Source: Antedon bifida
Taxonomy: Eukaryota > Echinodermata > Crinoidea > Comatulida > Antedonidae
Length of the DNA: 64,000 nucleotides
Direction of reading: 5' to 3'
NCBI GenBank assembly: GCA_963402885.1
Contig: OY727095.1
Location: forward strand, 15,629,001 to 15,693,000
The notes beneath the pieces are model-generated. The model had not been told where the DNA came from, did not search any database, and worked only from the letters and a program-made list of their open reading frames with translations. Below, one piece after another: positions 34,499 through 47,800 of this stretch (its first letter is position 1; every line of letters starts with the position of its first letter). The translations under genes and the position numbers were made by a program.

Positions 34499-35142
34499 CA
34501 AAATGTTGACAACTGTCTACTACAGCATTGAGTACACAATTGACAACTGAGTTACAGCTTCAATATGTTGACAACTGTCTACTACAGCATTGAGTACACA
34601 ATTGACAACTGAGTTACAGCTTCAATATGTTTACAACTGTCTACTACAGCATTGAGTACACAATTGACAACTGAGTTACAGCTTCAATATGTTGACAACT
34701 GTCTACTACAGCATTGAGTACACAATTGACAATTGAGTTACAGCTTCAATATGACAACTGTCTACTACAGCATTGAGTACACAATTGACAATTGAGTTAC
34801 AGCTTCAATATGACAACTGTCTACTACAGCATTGAGTACACAATTTACAACTGAGTTACAGCTTCAATATGTTGACAACTGTCTACTACAGCATTGAGTA
34901 CACAATTGACAACTGAGTTACAGCTTCAATATGTTGACAACTGTCTACTACAGCATTGAGTACACAATTGACAACTGAGTTACAGCTTCAATATGTTGAC
35001 AACTGTCTACTACAGCCTTGAGTACCCAATTGACAACTGAGTTACAGCTTCAATATGTTAACAACTGTCTACTACAGCATTGAGTAGACAATTGACAACT
35101 GAGTTACAGCTTCAATATGTTTACAACTGTCTACTACAGCAT

Positions 35143-35568
35143 GTAAGCTTAATAAAACTAAATATGAAACATGAGATATTATTTACATACATAATACTGG
35201 CATTGCATTACCCACTTTATTAAACTAAAAAGTCTAATTTTAATTTTAATCTTTTCATAAATTAATAATAGAATTTGCAACGTTAAAAAAACTTTAAACT
35301 GAAATTTGAGAGTTCTGATTTTAAAAAGTTGATTGTATTTTACAAAAACAAATGTTGCAGTTTCATTTGACAAGCAAGGCTGAATTCCTTGAGCGGAAAA
35401 TAATTTTGATATTGACCCTTGGATGGCCATCTTTAATTTAGCACCCTCTAAACCTCTAGTCATTCATCATTGTGACAAAACTCCCATTTTGTTTCACATA
35501 TTTTCCATTTTACATCTATCTTTGATATTCTTTATACAAGGTCTGTTTACAGTATCTTTCCTTGTGAT
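35143..35568. other. 3' flank of the large gene, no feature recognised
   Basis: Probably 3' UTR and downstream sequence of the DED-Roc-COR gene. A minus-strand 94-codon frame at 35179-35463 lies entirely past the stop codon and matches nothing. Confidence 0.35.
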
Positions 35569-35809
35569 CTATTGTTCTTCTTGGGAAATTTCTGAATAGC
35601 GTGCTCTCTGTTCGTCTGCTGTTGTGTATGTTGACTGAGTACGAGACTTGGTGACTTTCTTATGCACATACCAGATACAGCCACCACCAACAGTTACCAA
35701 CAATCCAATACCATTGCCAATTCTTGCTGTAAGCCATCATATATAATAATTAAGATGACAAAAGTTGCCAATAGAATAAACCAAATTGCAGTACCTATCC
35801 ACCAGTGAG
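35569..35809 (-). CDS. Tail form B: transmembrane tail exons
   Basis: A 15-nt exon 35795-35809 and the terminal exon 35569-35726 fit the phase of exon 37011-37049 only if the CaaX exons are skipped. They read AHWWIARIGNGIGLLVTVGG and on to GGCIWYVHKKVTKSRTQSTY, ending SEISQEEQ before a TAG at 35569-35571. The hydrophobic Gly-rich stretch of about 22 residues followed by HKKVTKSR looks like a membrane span and stop-transfer sequence. The 68-base intron between the two (GTACTG ... TTACAG) is itself open: if retained, it gives a more hydrophobic span (WFILLATFVILIIIY) and a short end DGLQQELAMVLDCW. Confidence 0.6.
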
Positions 35810-38800
35810 CTGTAATCAAAGTGAAAATGTTTCATAAATCCTCATCTTTTTAGAAATATTCTTGAGAGCTTTCTATATTTTTTTTTTATTAAAGTTCTGT
35901 AATTTACATAATTTAATCTACAAAAAAAAGCATTTTATAGGAAAACAAAGGATTTCTTACATATTGAAACTACAGTAGTCTTTTAATATAAAGACAGTGC
36001 ATGACTTTAGAAACAAATTCAATTTTTTAAACTGTTATATACACAAGTTAAATACTATACCTTATAACAACTTGCAACCACGTTTGCTACGTTTCTTTTG
36101 CTTTTGCCTAGAATTAAAAATGTACAATTAAATAATTAAAATTCTAATCAAGTATTAACATTAAAATTGTTGTTTCTTTCAACCTGATTGCTTTCAAATG
36201 ATCGTAGTTGAACTTTTAACGATGATGCAGTTCAAGGTGATGATATTGGAAACTTAACAGATTATCTCTGAAAATGTTATTTATAATATTGTATCATAGT
36301 AGGGATGAATTATTTCTACAATTGTTCGTACGTGTCGGCGATGACCGGAGTAATTTCTTTTATCTTTTTTATTTTGTTTTTTGTAATTGTATTTTTATAA
36401 ATTTTATGTGGCAAAATAAATGAAATGAAAAAGTGCCCATTTATTAACAAAATATATTTTAATTTTATCAAATAACAATACATAGGTGGAAAATACTTAC
36501 CCGCCATGATGCGTACCTGAAATAACAACAAAACAAGCTCATTAAGTAAAAGATATAGTGAGAAATACTTAAACACCCTAACCCCAAAGTGTAAACACAG
36601 TTAAACCTAAAACATTTAATAGTATGTTAAAATGTGGATCAAAGCCTTGATTAAATAAAAAATATATAGTTTGAATGACATGTACAGTATACAGTATTAT
36701 TTAGTTGTTTTAATCAGAAGGCACAGCTATTTCATTTAATTTAATTCATTAAAAATGTTATTATTTGGCAGGGAAACTCTGCTGGCCTTATAAACTGTAC
36801 ATACAAATAATACTATATAATGATATCAAATTTACAAGGAATGATACAACATTTATCTATTTAAAAAACAACTACTATACTAATTTCAAATTGCTGATTA
36901 ATACACTAATACACATAAGTTTTCATCAAGTCATTTAAAAAAAGATAAATAAAACAAGTATCTATACACATGTTTGTGTTCTTAAAAAAAAAGTTACAGA
37001 TGGATCATACCTGTTTGGTTGATGAGCGATTCATCTTCATCTTCACCATCTGTAGAAAAAAAAAGTTTTTGGAATGTTGTAAAATCATTACATTACATTT
37101 CTAATTAGTACAACTAGCTACAAGATGTTATTTTAAGTATGCTAAACGATAACTACTGACTATTAAAAATCAATATAAACTGTTAAACAACAGTGAAATA
37201 TTTTTCGAAAGTTCAAATATCTAAGCTGATATTGTATGAACCACACAGTGGAACGAATGTTTAAGCAACAAACAGGATAAATGTATAATGTGTTGTTTCA
37301 CAGGTCTACGTGAAAAAGAAATGAATGCAATAGCTTTGAAGAAAGTCGAAGAAAAAATTAAACTCAAGTTATTTTAAGGTTGCCTGATAAATACAGATTT
37401 TAACTGCATAAATAACTACATTCACTTAACATTGAAAGGTAATAAAGCATTGTTCTAATGCCTTGATGGTTACCTTGATATTCACCTGCACTTGACGGCA
37501 CAACTGCATCAGAAGACACACCTGAAGATGCGCCTGCACCAGAAGATGCGCCTGCATCAGAAGACACACCTGCACCAGAAGATGCGCCTGCATCAGAAGA
37601 CACACCTGCACTAGAAGACACACCTGTACTGGAAGGGACACCTGCACCAGAAGACACACCTGCACCAGAAGACACACCTGCATCAGAAGACACACCTGCA
37701 CCAGAAGACACACCTGCACCAGAAGACCCAGATGTGCCAGTACCAAAATACATGCCTGTACCAGAAGACATATACTTATTTAGAATACATATAATTATGT
37801 AGAATATGACTACTGGATGACTTCTGGATTTTTTAATGGATGATGATTAAAAGAAGTGTTTCAGTAAGCTAATTGTCATTGAAACAAACTATTAATTAGG
37901 AAATGTAAATAACCTGGGATAGGCAGAAGTCTCTATATTTTTACAACATTTATGCTGCCATATAATCTAAACTTAAGTTTATAATGGTTTAAATTGGCAC
38001 GGAGGTGGTGATGGGTACGCTGTCAACCTGTGGCTTTCTTATACAACTTAATGATCCTCTCGCAATAGTAAAGGTTTGAACCAGCGTCAGAGTAGATACT
38101 AATTTGACCCTCAAATGGTATGCTGAGCCTTATAGGAATTAAGAGGAATTCAAAATTCAAAATGCAGATTATTATTATGTTTCAAATGTTTGGGTCAATA
38201 TGATTTATAGGGATAATATCATGGAAAACAAACATACTTTTCATTTCAGCTCATTTTCCATTGGACTCATTGAGCATATTATTGTTATTTTACTAACTTG
38301 TCATTCAATTCAGCCTAATTGACATTTAACGGAATGTTGGTTGATATCCTTAATCAACTATAATAGCAGACAGGCAGGGACATCATAATAATTTGAATCT
38401 GCCTAAAATGTTTAATGTTTAAAGTACTCTTACTTGATTGTAGTGTACTACAGTATGTACTGAATATGTTTTAACAATAAACCATGATGATGAACTAAAA
38501 CAAATAAACCAACCAACCATCAATGAAAATCTTCCTAGCTTTTGTCATTCCATTTTGTTCTAAAACTTTAAGAAACTCAACCAACTTTGTGAAATCCTTA
38601 TCAATGATCCCTCTATGTTCAAAGTCCATAATCATACTCCAGCTGTCTTGATATGTCTTTACCAATATATTGTTAAATAACCTGGCAAGTGTTGATACTT
38701 CATCCTGTTTAAGTTCTACTCCCAGTTGATAAACCTTCTGTCTGAAAGGTGTCAACATTGATACTACGTGTTTCTTAATATCTTCTGGAGGTTGATTCTC

Positions 38801-41800
38801 AACGTTTGACTGGAAGCCAAATTGCTTGGTTACTGTTATTGTGTCATATAGAATAGTAAGGTTTGATGGACTCAAACTTCCTGAGGCTCTTAAATCCTGT
38901 AGCAGATACCAAACACTTCTAGCTCTTTCCACCTCTACATTCGATTTTGAAAGATGGTCTTTGTATAAAACTTTCAATATTTTGAGATATCCAAGTTCAT
39001 CAAACCATGCTGCTGTATCAGTTAACAGTTGCCGGAAATCATCCTCTGAGATTTCTGCAAAGGAAAATGAGTATGATATCATCAATATAATTACACACAT
39101 TCTCTTTTTATCCAAATATTATTTATAGTAAATTTAACATACCTTGATTTGAACCGGATGTCCCAACATCATCCGCTGTAACAAATGAAATGATAAAACA
39201 ATAATTCATTCAATACTATATGCTAGGATGCAAGCTATGACAGAGCATGTTATCACAAGTGTAACTGTTGTTATATAGGCAACAATTTACTTTTGTGAAC
39301 ACCACATTTAGCTGATATTGTCACTGCCGAGTGACATTATTGCTACAGAACATAACAAAAGGAAATGATTTGGGGATTGTCTCAATCATATTAAAGAGTG
39401 TGAGTACGGACTTAGAAGTTCTGGTTTTCGAAGTAATGAAATTTTAGACTTCAACTGAATATTATCCAATAGTAACATTGATCATTTGTACTTCATTTAG
39501 TGGGGTGTGATTACATCATGTGATTCTACTAGTACTACTACTGGTAAGAGGAATTAAGATATCACAGCTAATAGCAGCATGTTGTAACAATGTATAGATT
39601 ATCAATAATGATTCTGATAGTACTACTACTGGTAAGAGGAATGAAGATATCACAGCTAATAGCAGCATGTTGTAACAATGTATAGATTATCAATAATGAT
39701 TCTGATAGTACTACTACTGGTAAGAGGAATGAAGATATCACAGCTAATAGCAGCATGTTGTAACAATGTATAGATTATCAATAATGATTCTGATAGTAAC
39801 TACTGGTACAAGGAATAAAGATATAGATTTCTTCAAATTTATAAAATGTTTTTTTCTAATTTTAAGATTTATATAATTTTAATATAATTATTTTGTTCAA
39901 TCTTACAAAAATTAACATAACAAAAATATAACATTTAATTATATTGTCTACACAATTACCGTATATTATTTTGTTATCATCAAATAACTGACTGCGTTCC
40001 TGACAAAATCTTCACTTTTTTTTCTTTTTTTTGTAAAATAAATAAGTGAAATTATATTTAATTCGTCACTATGACGAATTATAGGTTATATGCATTGATT
40101 TAAATAAAGATAATTGATTTTTAAAAGATATATTGATTGATTGATCTTTCATTATTTATAAAATATGAAAATAGGATCTTGCTAATGCAAATACAATAGC
40201 TGGTATCACAATCCGATCAAATATCCCTCTGCGTATAATGTCATAGACCACATTTGTTACATAATAATAAATATATAAGTTACTTTTTATCTAGATTTCA
40301 TTATAAATCATGTGTATAATCTATACACTAAGAATTAAAATTGAACAAACAATACAGATAATTAAAAAAAAATCTTATTTCGTTTCATTCCCAAGGTGAA
40401 ACTCGATCTCGGTACCTTGAATGCCATAGACACGAGCATAGGCCATATACAACTGACTAAAAGTTGTAGAAAGATTCCTCCCTCCGTGTATTTGCTATGC
40501 AGGTGCAGATAGATTATTACATACCGCAATGAATTATAATTTTTTATCTTTAAAAATGTAAAACAATTATGCACTGTCAAAGTATATACTTTTAACTTTA
40601 ATATATGAACATTTTAAGGAAGAAAGTTAATGTTTAGTTTGTTATTTCGGCCCAAGAAAATGTCAGTTTGTTTGATTGTCAAAATTAATTTTTTTTAATT
40701 AAATATGCAATTAATGATGACTTAATTTCATAATAAATCATAAATACACTATAAGAAAATGAAATGCAAAATAGGTATTCCCGAGCATTGGGACGACATA
40801 TATTAATTATAAAACTTGGCATATTTTCACCATTTTGGTAACTTACACGTGCGTAGCCTGTCCTTTTTTACGTGCTTGTATTACACAATTTCGAGTTGAA
40901 TAAAATATGATGAAATTATTAAATAAAGGCTTGTGAAACGTGCACAAATCTGCACACTCATAGCAATTTTTTAAACACTTAAAATTGCCTGAAACATACT
41001 CTAATTTCATCCAAAATCAATTTTGACAATTTTGAAAATTTTAAGCGCTATATGCGCTACGCACGTAATTGTATTGCCATATGATGAAATATGAGTTAGG
41101 TGAAATGCTGCTGTTAGCTGTGATATCTTCATTCCTCTTACTAGTAGTAGTACTATCTCATATTTAGGTTTTTCCCCACATTTTACCTGTTAATTGCTTA
41201 CATAAATTTTATTCACCTCCGCCAAGGAGGTATATGTAGTCGATCGTGTGTGTCTGTTTGTTTTTTAGTAGGATTACTCAAAAAGTAATTACAAGATCTT
41301 TCCCAAAATGAAAATATAGATAGATATGTGGTCAAGGACCACTCCATTAAATATTGGAGGCAATCTGGACCACGGTCCCAATTCTGGACAACTTTTTAGA
41401 ATTATTTTCAGACCTGCTAGTGTTAAAAGATAGGACAGAATTTTCAAAAAGCCGGCTAGCAGTCTTAAAGTAATGAGTAAACTGAAATTGCATTTTCTCG
41501 AGAACTACTTGTCCAAAAAACTTCATTTTTGTACAAGAGGCAACAGTTATAATATGTGATTTGTAATTTTAAAACATAATTAGATTTATGTACAAGTTTG
41601 TTGATGCGAGTAGTTTTTAAAAACGTATTTCTTTTCAAATTCACCCGTTTGTTTTTGGCGTTGCTGTTCTATTGTTAGTCAACTATTGTTAGTTGAAAGG
41701 CTGATTACATAACCATTACACCAAATTCACATACACATGGCTGTAGTAGTAAATATATCAGTGAAATAAAATCGAACTTGTCGGTCTCTGTTATTACTCT

Positions 41801-44800
41801 TACCTCCAAATAGCCGCTTGTAACGTTTAACATCCATACTCTTATAAGTGCCAGTTTTGGAGCATGGCAACTTCTCGTCCTGAAAATCACCAAGACTTTG
41901 AATGTGTTTCTTTTCTGATGTATCACTACATACATCACAAAGTATGCATCTCTCATATTGAATCCCTCTTCTACCACCATCTTTAGAAGGTTCAAATGAC
42001 TTCTGGATCGTTAACAAAACCTAACGATATAAATTGAATTGGTTAATTTCCAAAAACATGCAATTTAACACATAAACAATGTAGCACACATTTTTAAAAT
42101 GTTCACTAAACATTTACAATACAAAATAGTTATAAAGGAAAAAGTAAAACAATAATAATTGAAATAATTCCTAAAGTTAAGGTGAATTATCACTACTATC
42201 CACATTTCACATAGTTGGTCACAAATGTAACAAAATCTTTACCATAAGATCTGTCACCATTACAATAAACCTCATTATTTTTATAAAGTTTAATTGCAGG
42301 CATTGAGGCCAAGATTCATGACCATATACAAATTAAAAATAATAAAAATTCAAAGTGTGTTATTGATTGGCAACTACATTTCAGTGAAAATCACTTATAA
42401 ACTAGTTTTTAATAACTGTACTTTAAGTTGTTTGTATTTTAAAATTTATATAATATTAAGATTATATCATTAATTTGTTAAAGATGTATTGTTTTTATAA
42501 ATCAGTTATCAATAATCAATTTAATATTCAATTAATAATGTATATCAATAAAAATTAAAAATTATATTACACATCAAGTAAACTGCACAAACATGATTTT
42601 AAATATTTAAGTTATTTTAAACTATGTCATAATTACAAAAAACCAAATCAACAAAAATATCTATAAAAAATAATATAGTTTTTAAAACTGATATTACTCT
42701 AGTAGCTAGATCAACTTTCGTATGCACTTTGAGGTCCAGAAAATATGACTTCAGAAATTGGTTAAGGATGGTCAAACAATCATTATTAGCTTGGTTACAC
42801 ATTTTGAAAATGTGGCAAAAGGTCAGGGTGAAAGGTTATAAAACTAAACACCAATAGGTCCTTAAATCTTGACAACCACTGGTCACAGCGAGGTAATTTT
42901 GGTCTTAAATTGATCAGAAGGTATACATTTATATTCAGTCTAATGGGACATTTTAGTCAAAAATGACCGGAAATGCCATTTCTGACCTTTGACCCACACT
43001 CCAGGGCATGTATGTATCTCCGTAACTACTGGTCGTAGACACTTGAATTTGGTCTTAAATTGTTCGAAATAAACATTTTGTTATTTTTTGCACATTTTTT
43101 AAAATGTTGCAAAAGGTCAAAGGGTCAAGGGTTATATGAACAAATACAAATAGATACTTGTATCTCGGCAACCACTCGTCGTAGCAAGTCAATTTTAGTC
43201 TCAAAATGTTCAGAAGGCATGCATTCATATTCAATCTAATGGGACATTTTAGCCAAAAATGATCAGAAATGCCATTTCTGACCTTTGACCCACATATCAT
43301 GGCATCTTCATATCTCTGTAAGTACTGGTAGTAGAAACTTAAATTTAGTATCAAATTGTTAGAAATACACATATTTACATTCATTCTAACAGAAAATTTG
43401 GATAAAAGATGATCAGAAATACTATTAATTACTAATGTTTTAAATGAAAAACATATCTCTACCCAACTTATCATTAGACAGTAATGTTATGCAATAATTG
43501 ATGCTTAATGATTTCATTATAGGAATTAAAACAAATCCTTTACTGTTTGTAATGATTGTACTTTTGCTTATAATAATGCTAGAAAGTATTGTTGACCCCC
43601 GAGAACGTTAACACATTTTGATAGAAACGTCGAGCTCAACAGTTAAGAATGCTAGAAGTAACTTACTGTAGTTACCCAAATAAAAGCCCCGGGCATTTAT
43701 TTATTCAGGGAAGGCGTTTATTTTGTTTGGGTGTAATAATGGTAACATGTATAATCAAATAAATACACCCCAGATATAACAAAAAAAAAAAAAATTAATA
43801 TAATAAGAATAATAACTGGATTAAACCTCATTCTATCCTGGTGGAGGTAAAATCATGTAATAAAAGGTATCAGAGACAACTATAATAGACCAATTCATTG
43901 TCATTATTCCGTAACACTGTTGCATAATATTTTTGAGTGTCACCGCCAAAACTTATACATATACACGTCTGTTTCCAGTGTAGATAATAAAACAATATAT
44001 ATTTCTGGAGATTTATTATCAATACCACTAGAAACTTTGACATGTTTTAGGTACTGAATGCATTGACAATAAAAGCATCAGAAGTTATCATGATAAAATC
44101 ATACTACAACACTGTACTAGTGTCGTGCACAAGGGTGTTTTCAGGAAAGCTGGACATATTGTACAATAGTAATGAAACTATGTATTGGCATTTAAAAATA
44201 TGCAAAAGATTGTTGTCAAATTGTAGTTACAAACAAACAGATGATAGAATGAAGATCCATTATGAGTGCAATCATGTCAGGATAATGATGTGTCATTGTT
44301 TTATATACTGGCACCTGGAGGAGAAGATCCATTTAATGGAATCTATCACTTTTATTCTAAAAGACAGAAACATTTCGATAAAAAGCATAAAGAGGAAAAC
44401 GAATCATGTAAAGTACCTTTTATCAGTTGAGAAACGAAATATAATTATTAAAATTAGAGTATTTATTTGAATAAACACCCGCTTTGAATAAAAGCCTCCC
44501 TCAAATAAACGCCATCATTCCCTCCAATAGAACATCATGTGGAATAAACGCCCCGCCACATGCATTTACACAATAATTGTATCACGTCAACACATTTCAT
44601 TAACAACCATAATCTACAATGTACCAAGCATTTGACATAATTTTATCACTTTTTGATATTAATTGTGCTGTATTTTTTTACATCTAGGTGGTATTTATTT
44701 GATTATACATGTTACCATATTATACCCCAAATAAAGATGCCTCCTTTCCCCCTAAAAACCCTTTTGAACAATAAATGCCTGGGGCGTTTAATCGGATACA

Positions 44801-47800
44801 TATGGCAAGTTACTTCTAGCATTTTGAAAAGAACTGTTGAGCTTAACGTTTCTATCAAAATGTCCTCGGGGACAGCAATAACTAGTACTTGAAATTAAAA
44901 CAATTTAAAGTATCAGTTATTGCATAAAATTACTGTCTAAGGATAAGTTGTGTAGATATGTTTTTTGTTTGAAACATTAATAATAGTATTTCTGTTCATC
45001 TTTTAACCACATTTTCTATTACAATGAATGTAAATATGTATATTTCGAACAATTTGATACCAAATTTAAGTTTCAACGACCAGTACTTACAGAAACATGA
45101 AGATGCCCTGGTATGTGGGTCAAAGGTCAGAAATGGCATTTATGATCATTTTTGACTAAAATGCCCCATTAGATGGAATATAAATGCATGCCTTCTGAAC
45201 ATGTTGAGACCAAAATTGATTGCTGCGACCAGTGGTTGCCGAGATACAAGTACCTTTTTTTATTTGTTCATATAACCCTTGACCTTGACCCTTTGAGCTT
45301 TTGTAACCTTTTTCAAAATGTGTAACAAATAACAAAATATACATTTCGAACGATTTAAAACCAAATTCAAGTGTCTACGACCAGTAGTTACGGAGACACA
45401 TACATGCCCTGGGTTGTGGGTCAATGGTCAGAAATGGCATTTTCGGTCATTTTTTACTAAAATGTCCCATTAGACTGAATATAAATGTATACCTTCAGAT
45501 TAATTTAAGACCAAAATTACCTCGCTGTGACCAGTGGTTGTTAAGATTTAAGGACATATTGATGTTTGGTCATATGACTTTTACCCTGACCTTTTGACCT
45601 TTCGCCACATTTTCAAAATGTGTAACCAAGCCAAAAATGATTGTTTGACCACCCTAAACCAATTTCTGAAGTCAAATTCTCTGGACCTCAAAGTGCATAC
45701 GAAAGTTGATCTAGCTACTAGAGTATATATGAAATAACATACTTCTTTACATGCTTTAGAAGAGGGTTCTTCATTACTTGCTTCATTAGGAACATTTGTT
45801 CTTTTAATAGTCACCTGAAAAAAGAAGAAAAGTAATGTTTTGATATCTGAATTTGAGTTTATGTTTAGATTAAATGACTTTTCAGGTAATATATACATTT
45901 ACTATATGTATAACTTTATTCACAATCTCAGATAATACAAAGTACATGCAAAATTAATTGAAGTTGTGAATGGGGTTAAGCTGTAAGCTAATGCTTTAGA
46001 CGCAAAGCCCCTTATATATATTATATATATTATTCACAACAAATTATATGATACAGTACCTTTAACAAGAAATTTCTTTCATCCTCTATAGTCACAAGTT
46101 TGACAAGAGATAAGGTCAGATGATGATCTTGGTCGAAGTAAAGTTCAGCATGATTATATGACAGTATTGGGTCATCACCTTTCTTTTGAAATTTGTTGAG
46201 GAAATCAATAATCATATATGGAAACAATACATCTGGCAGATATCCCTTAAAGTCGTAATAGATACTGATAGCTGGAAATTCATCAGGCACTGCTTTCACT
46301 TCAGTTGATGTCTTAAAAGCAAGGCGTAATGGCACAAAATATGATTGTTTTACAACAGATCTCTGAAATTGTAAAATACCATTTAGATATCTTTTAATAA
46401 GAAAATTAAGATCATTTCCTGTACATGTTAAAAACATCTTTCAGCACCAAAATATTTGAAATTTTTTTGTATCATACCAAAAATCATTTTTTATACATAA
46501 TTTGACTACTTGCAAAACATGTAGAAAAGATTTAACAAAACCTACTGTAGATGTACTTTGCCTATCTCGGCTACATGTTGTCTTCCTCTTACAAATGAAA
46601 CCCAATTGGATCATCAGTGCTACAAGAAACTCAAAATTCTTTCCTTCGTCAACTTTACGCTCTTTCCATAATTCTCGCAACAAGTCTTCCTCCAGTATGC
46701 CATTTTCAAGCTTACTAAAGGCATCAATATACATGGCCGGCTAAAAAAACACACACACATTTATTATAATTTTCTTATCGAACAGCAGATACAATTACAT
46801 ATGTATATACAATATACCACTCAAATTTAAACTACTGTATAAGGTGGCTGTCAGATATTGCTTTTGATACTACAACATGTGCCTATTATTTCCCCAAGGA
46901 ACACTGAATTAAAATTTTTATATGAACCTACTTACTGGATTTTCTGGTGGAATGACTGTTACAAAAGAAGTGACAATTTCAACCAGCTTCATTGGATCTA
47001 ACACTGCTTTATCTTTCAATAATTTGTTGTCAGGCATGTAAACAATTTCACCAAGATCATACAGGAAGTTAAGAAGGGTTGATTGTTGGTTTTCATCTGC
47101 AATACCATTGTCACTTGCCAGCTCTTTGAGCTAAAGAAAAAAAATGAAATCATAGGTACTGTAGGTATATGTCATTTATAACATTATTTCTGTCATTTAC
47201 AGAAGTGTTCCGCAAACTTTTTATTTAGTGGCCTAAATCCTGTTCCCAATACCAAGCTGCGGCCTAACTACCCAGCTTGAATGTTAGAAACGTAATATAA
47301 AAGAATTTGCCACCTTTAGCCTCACCGTGGTTGGGGATGAGGTAAGAACATTTTTGGAATATGGACCTCTAGGTCCCTTGAATTGTTTTTTAATTTTGTT
47401 TTTGGAGGATAAAAATTGCACCGATGATGATCCACAAAAAAATTATAAATTCAGCGCAGCCCGGTTGGATTTCTCCTTTATAGCAGACACTAGACATGTC
47501 AATGTGTTGCGTTACATTACATCGTGGTCGAAACTTCAACCACACATATAAATAAAAGAGCCCGCCACCTCAGTCCCACATGGTTGGGGGTGAGATAAGA
47601 AAATTAGGAATATGGACCATAGCTCCTTGGAAATTGCGCTGACATTTTTTTTAGGGTAAAATTGTGCTGACGACACCGAAAAAAATCAGAGCAGCATCAG
47701 GGTTTTCCCTTTATAATGCACACAGCACATATCACTGTGTCATGTCACAGTTCACACAAGATTCCCGATTGAAACTTTAGTCGCACATATCAATTGCATT

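Larger units (their letters stand above)
32850..35142. repeat. 62-bp satellite array with two element insertions
   Basis: The unit (GACAACTGAGTTACAGCTTC, then AATATGTTGACAACTG, TCTACTACAGCATTGAG, TACACAAT) repeats about every 62 bases over 2.3 kb, with single-base variants and a few shortened units near 34740-34810. Two copies of a 345-bp element interrupt it. It contains no gene. Confidence 0.95.

Noticed and set aside
32850-35142. CRISPR-like array
   Set aside because: Whole 62-bp units repeat without unique spacers, and the sequence is eukaryotic. It is a satellite.
38495-39115. Secreted or membrane start (MCVIILMISYSFSF) for the C-terminal DED exon
   Set aside because: These codons lie upstream of a good acceptor (TTTGCAG) and the phase fits the preceding exon, so they are most likely intron.
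44063-44470. 135-codon ORF in the centre of the foldback element
   Set aside because: No recognisable domain, AT-rich, and not repeated elsewhere in the window; could be chance.
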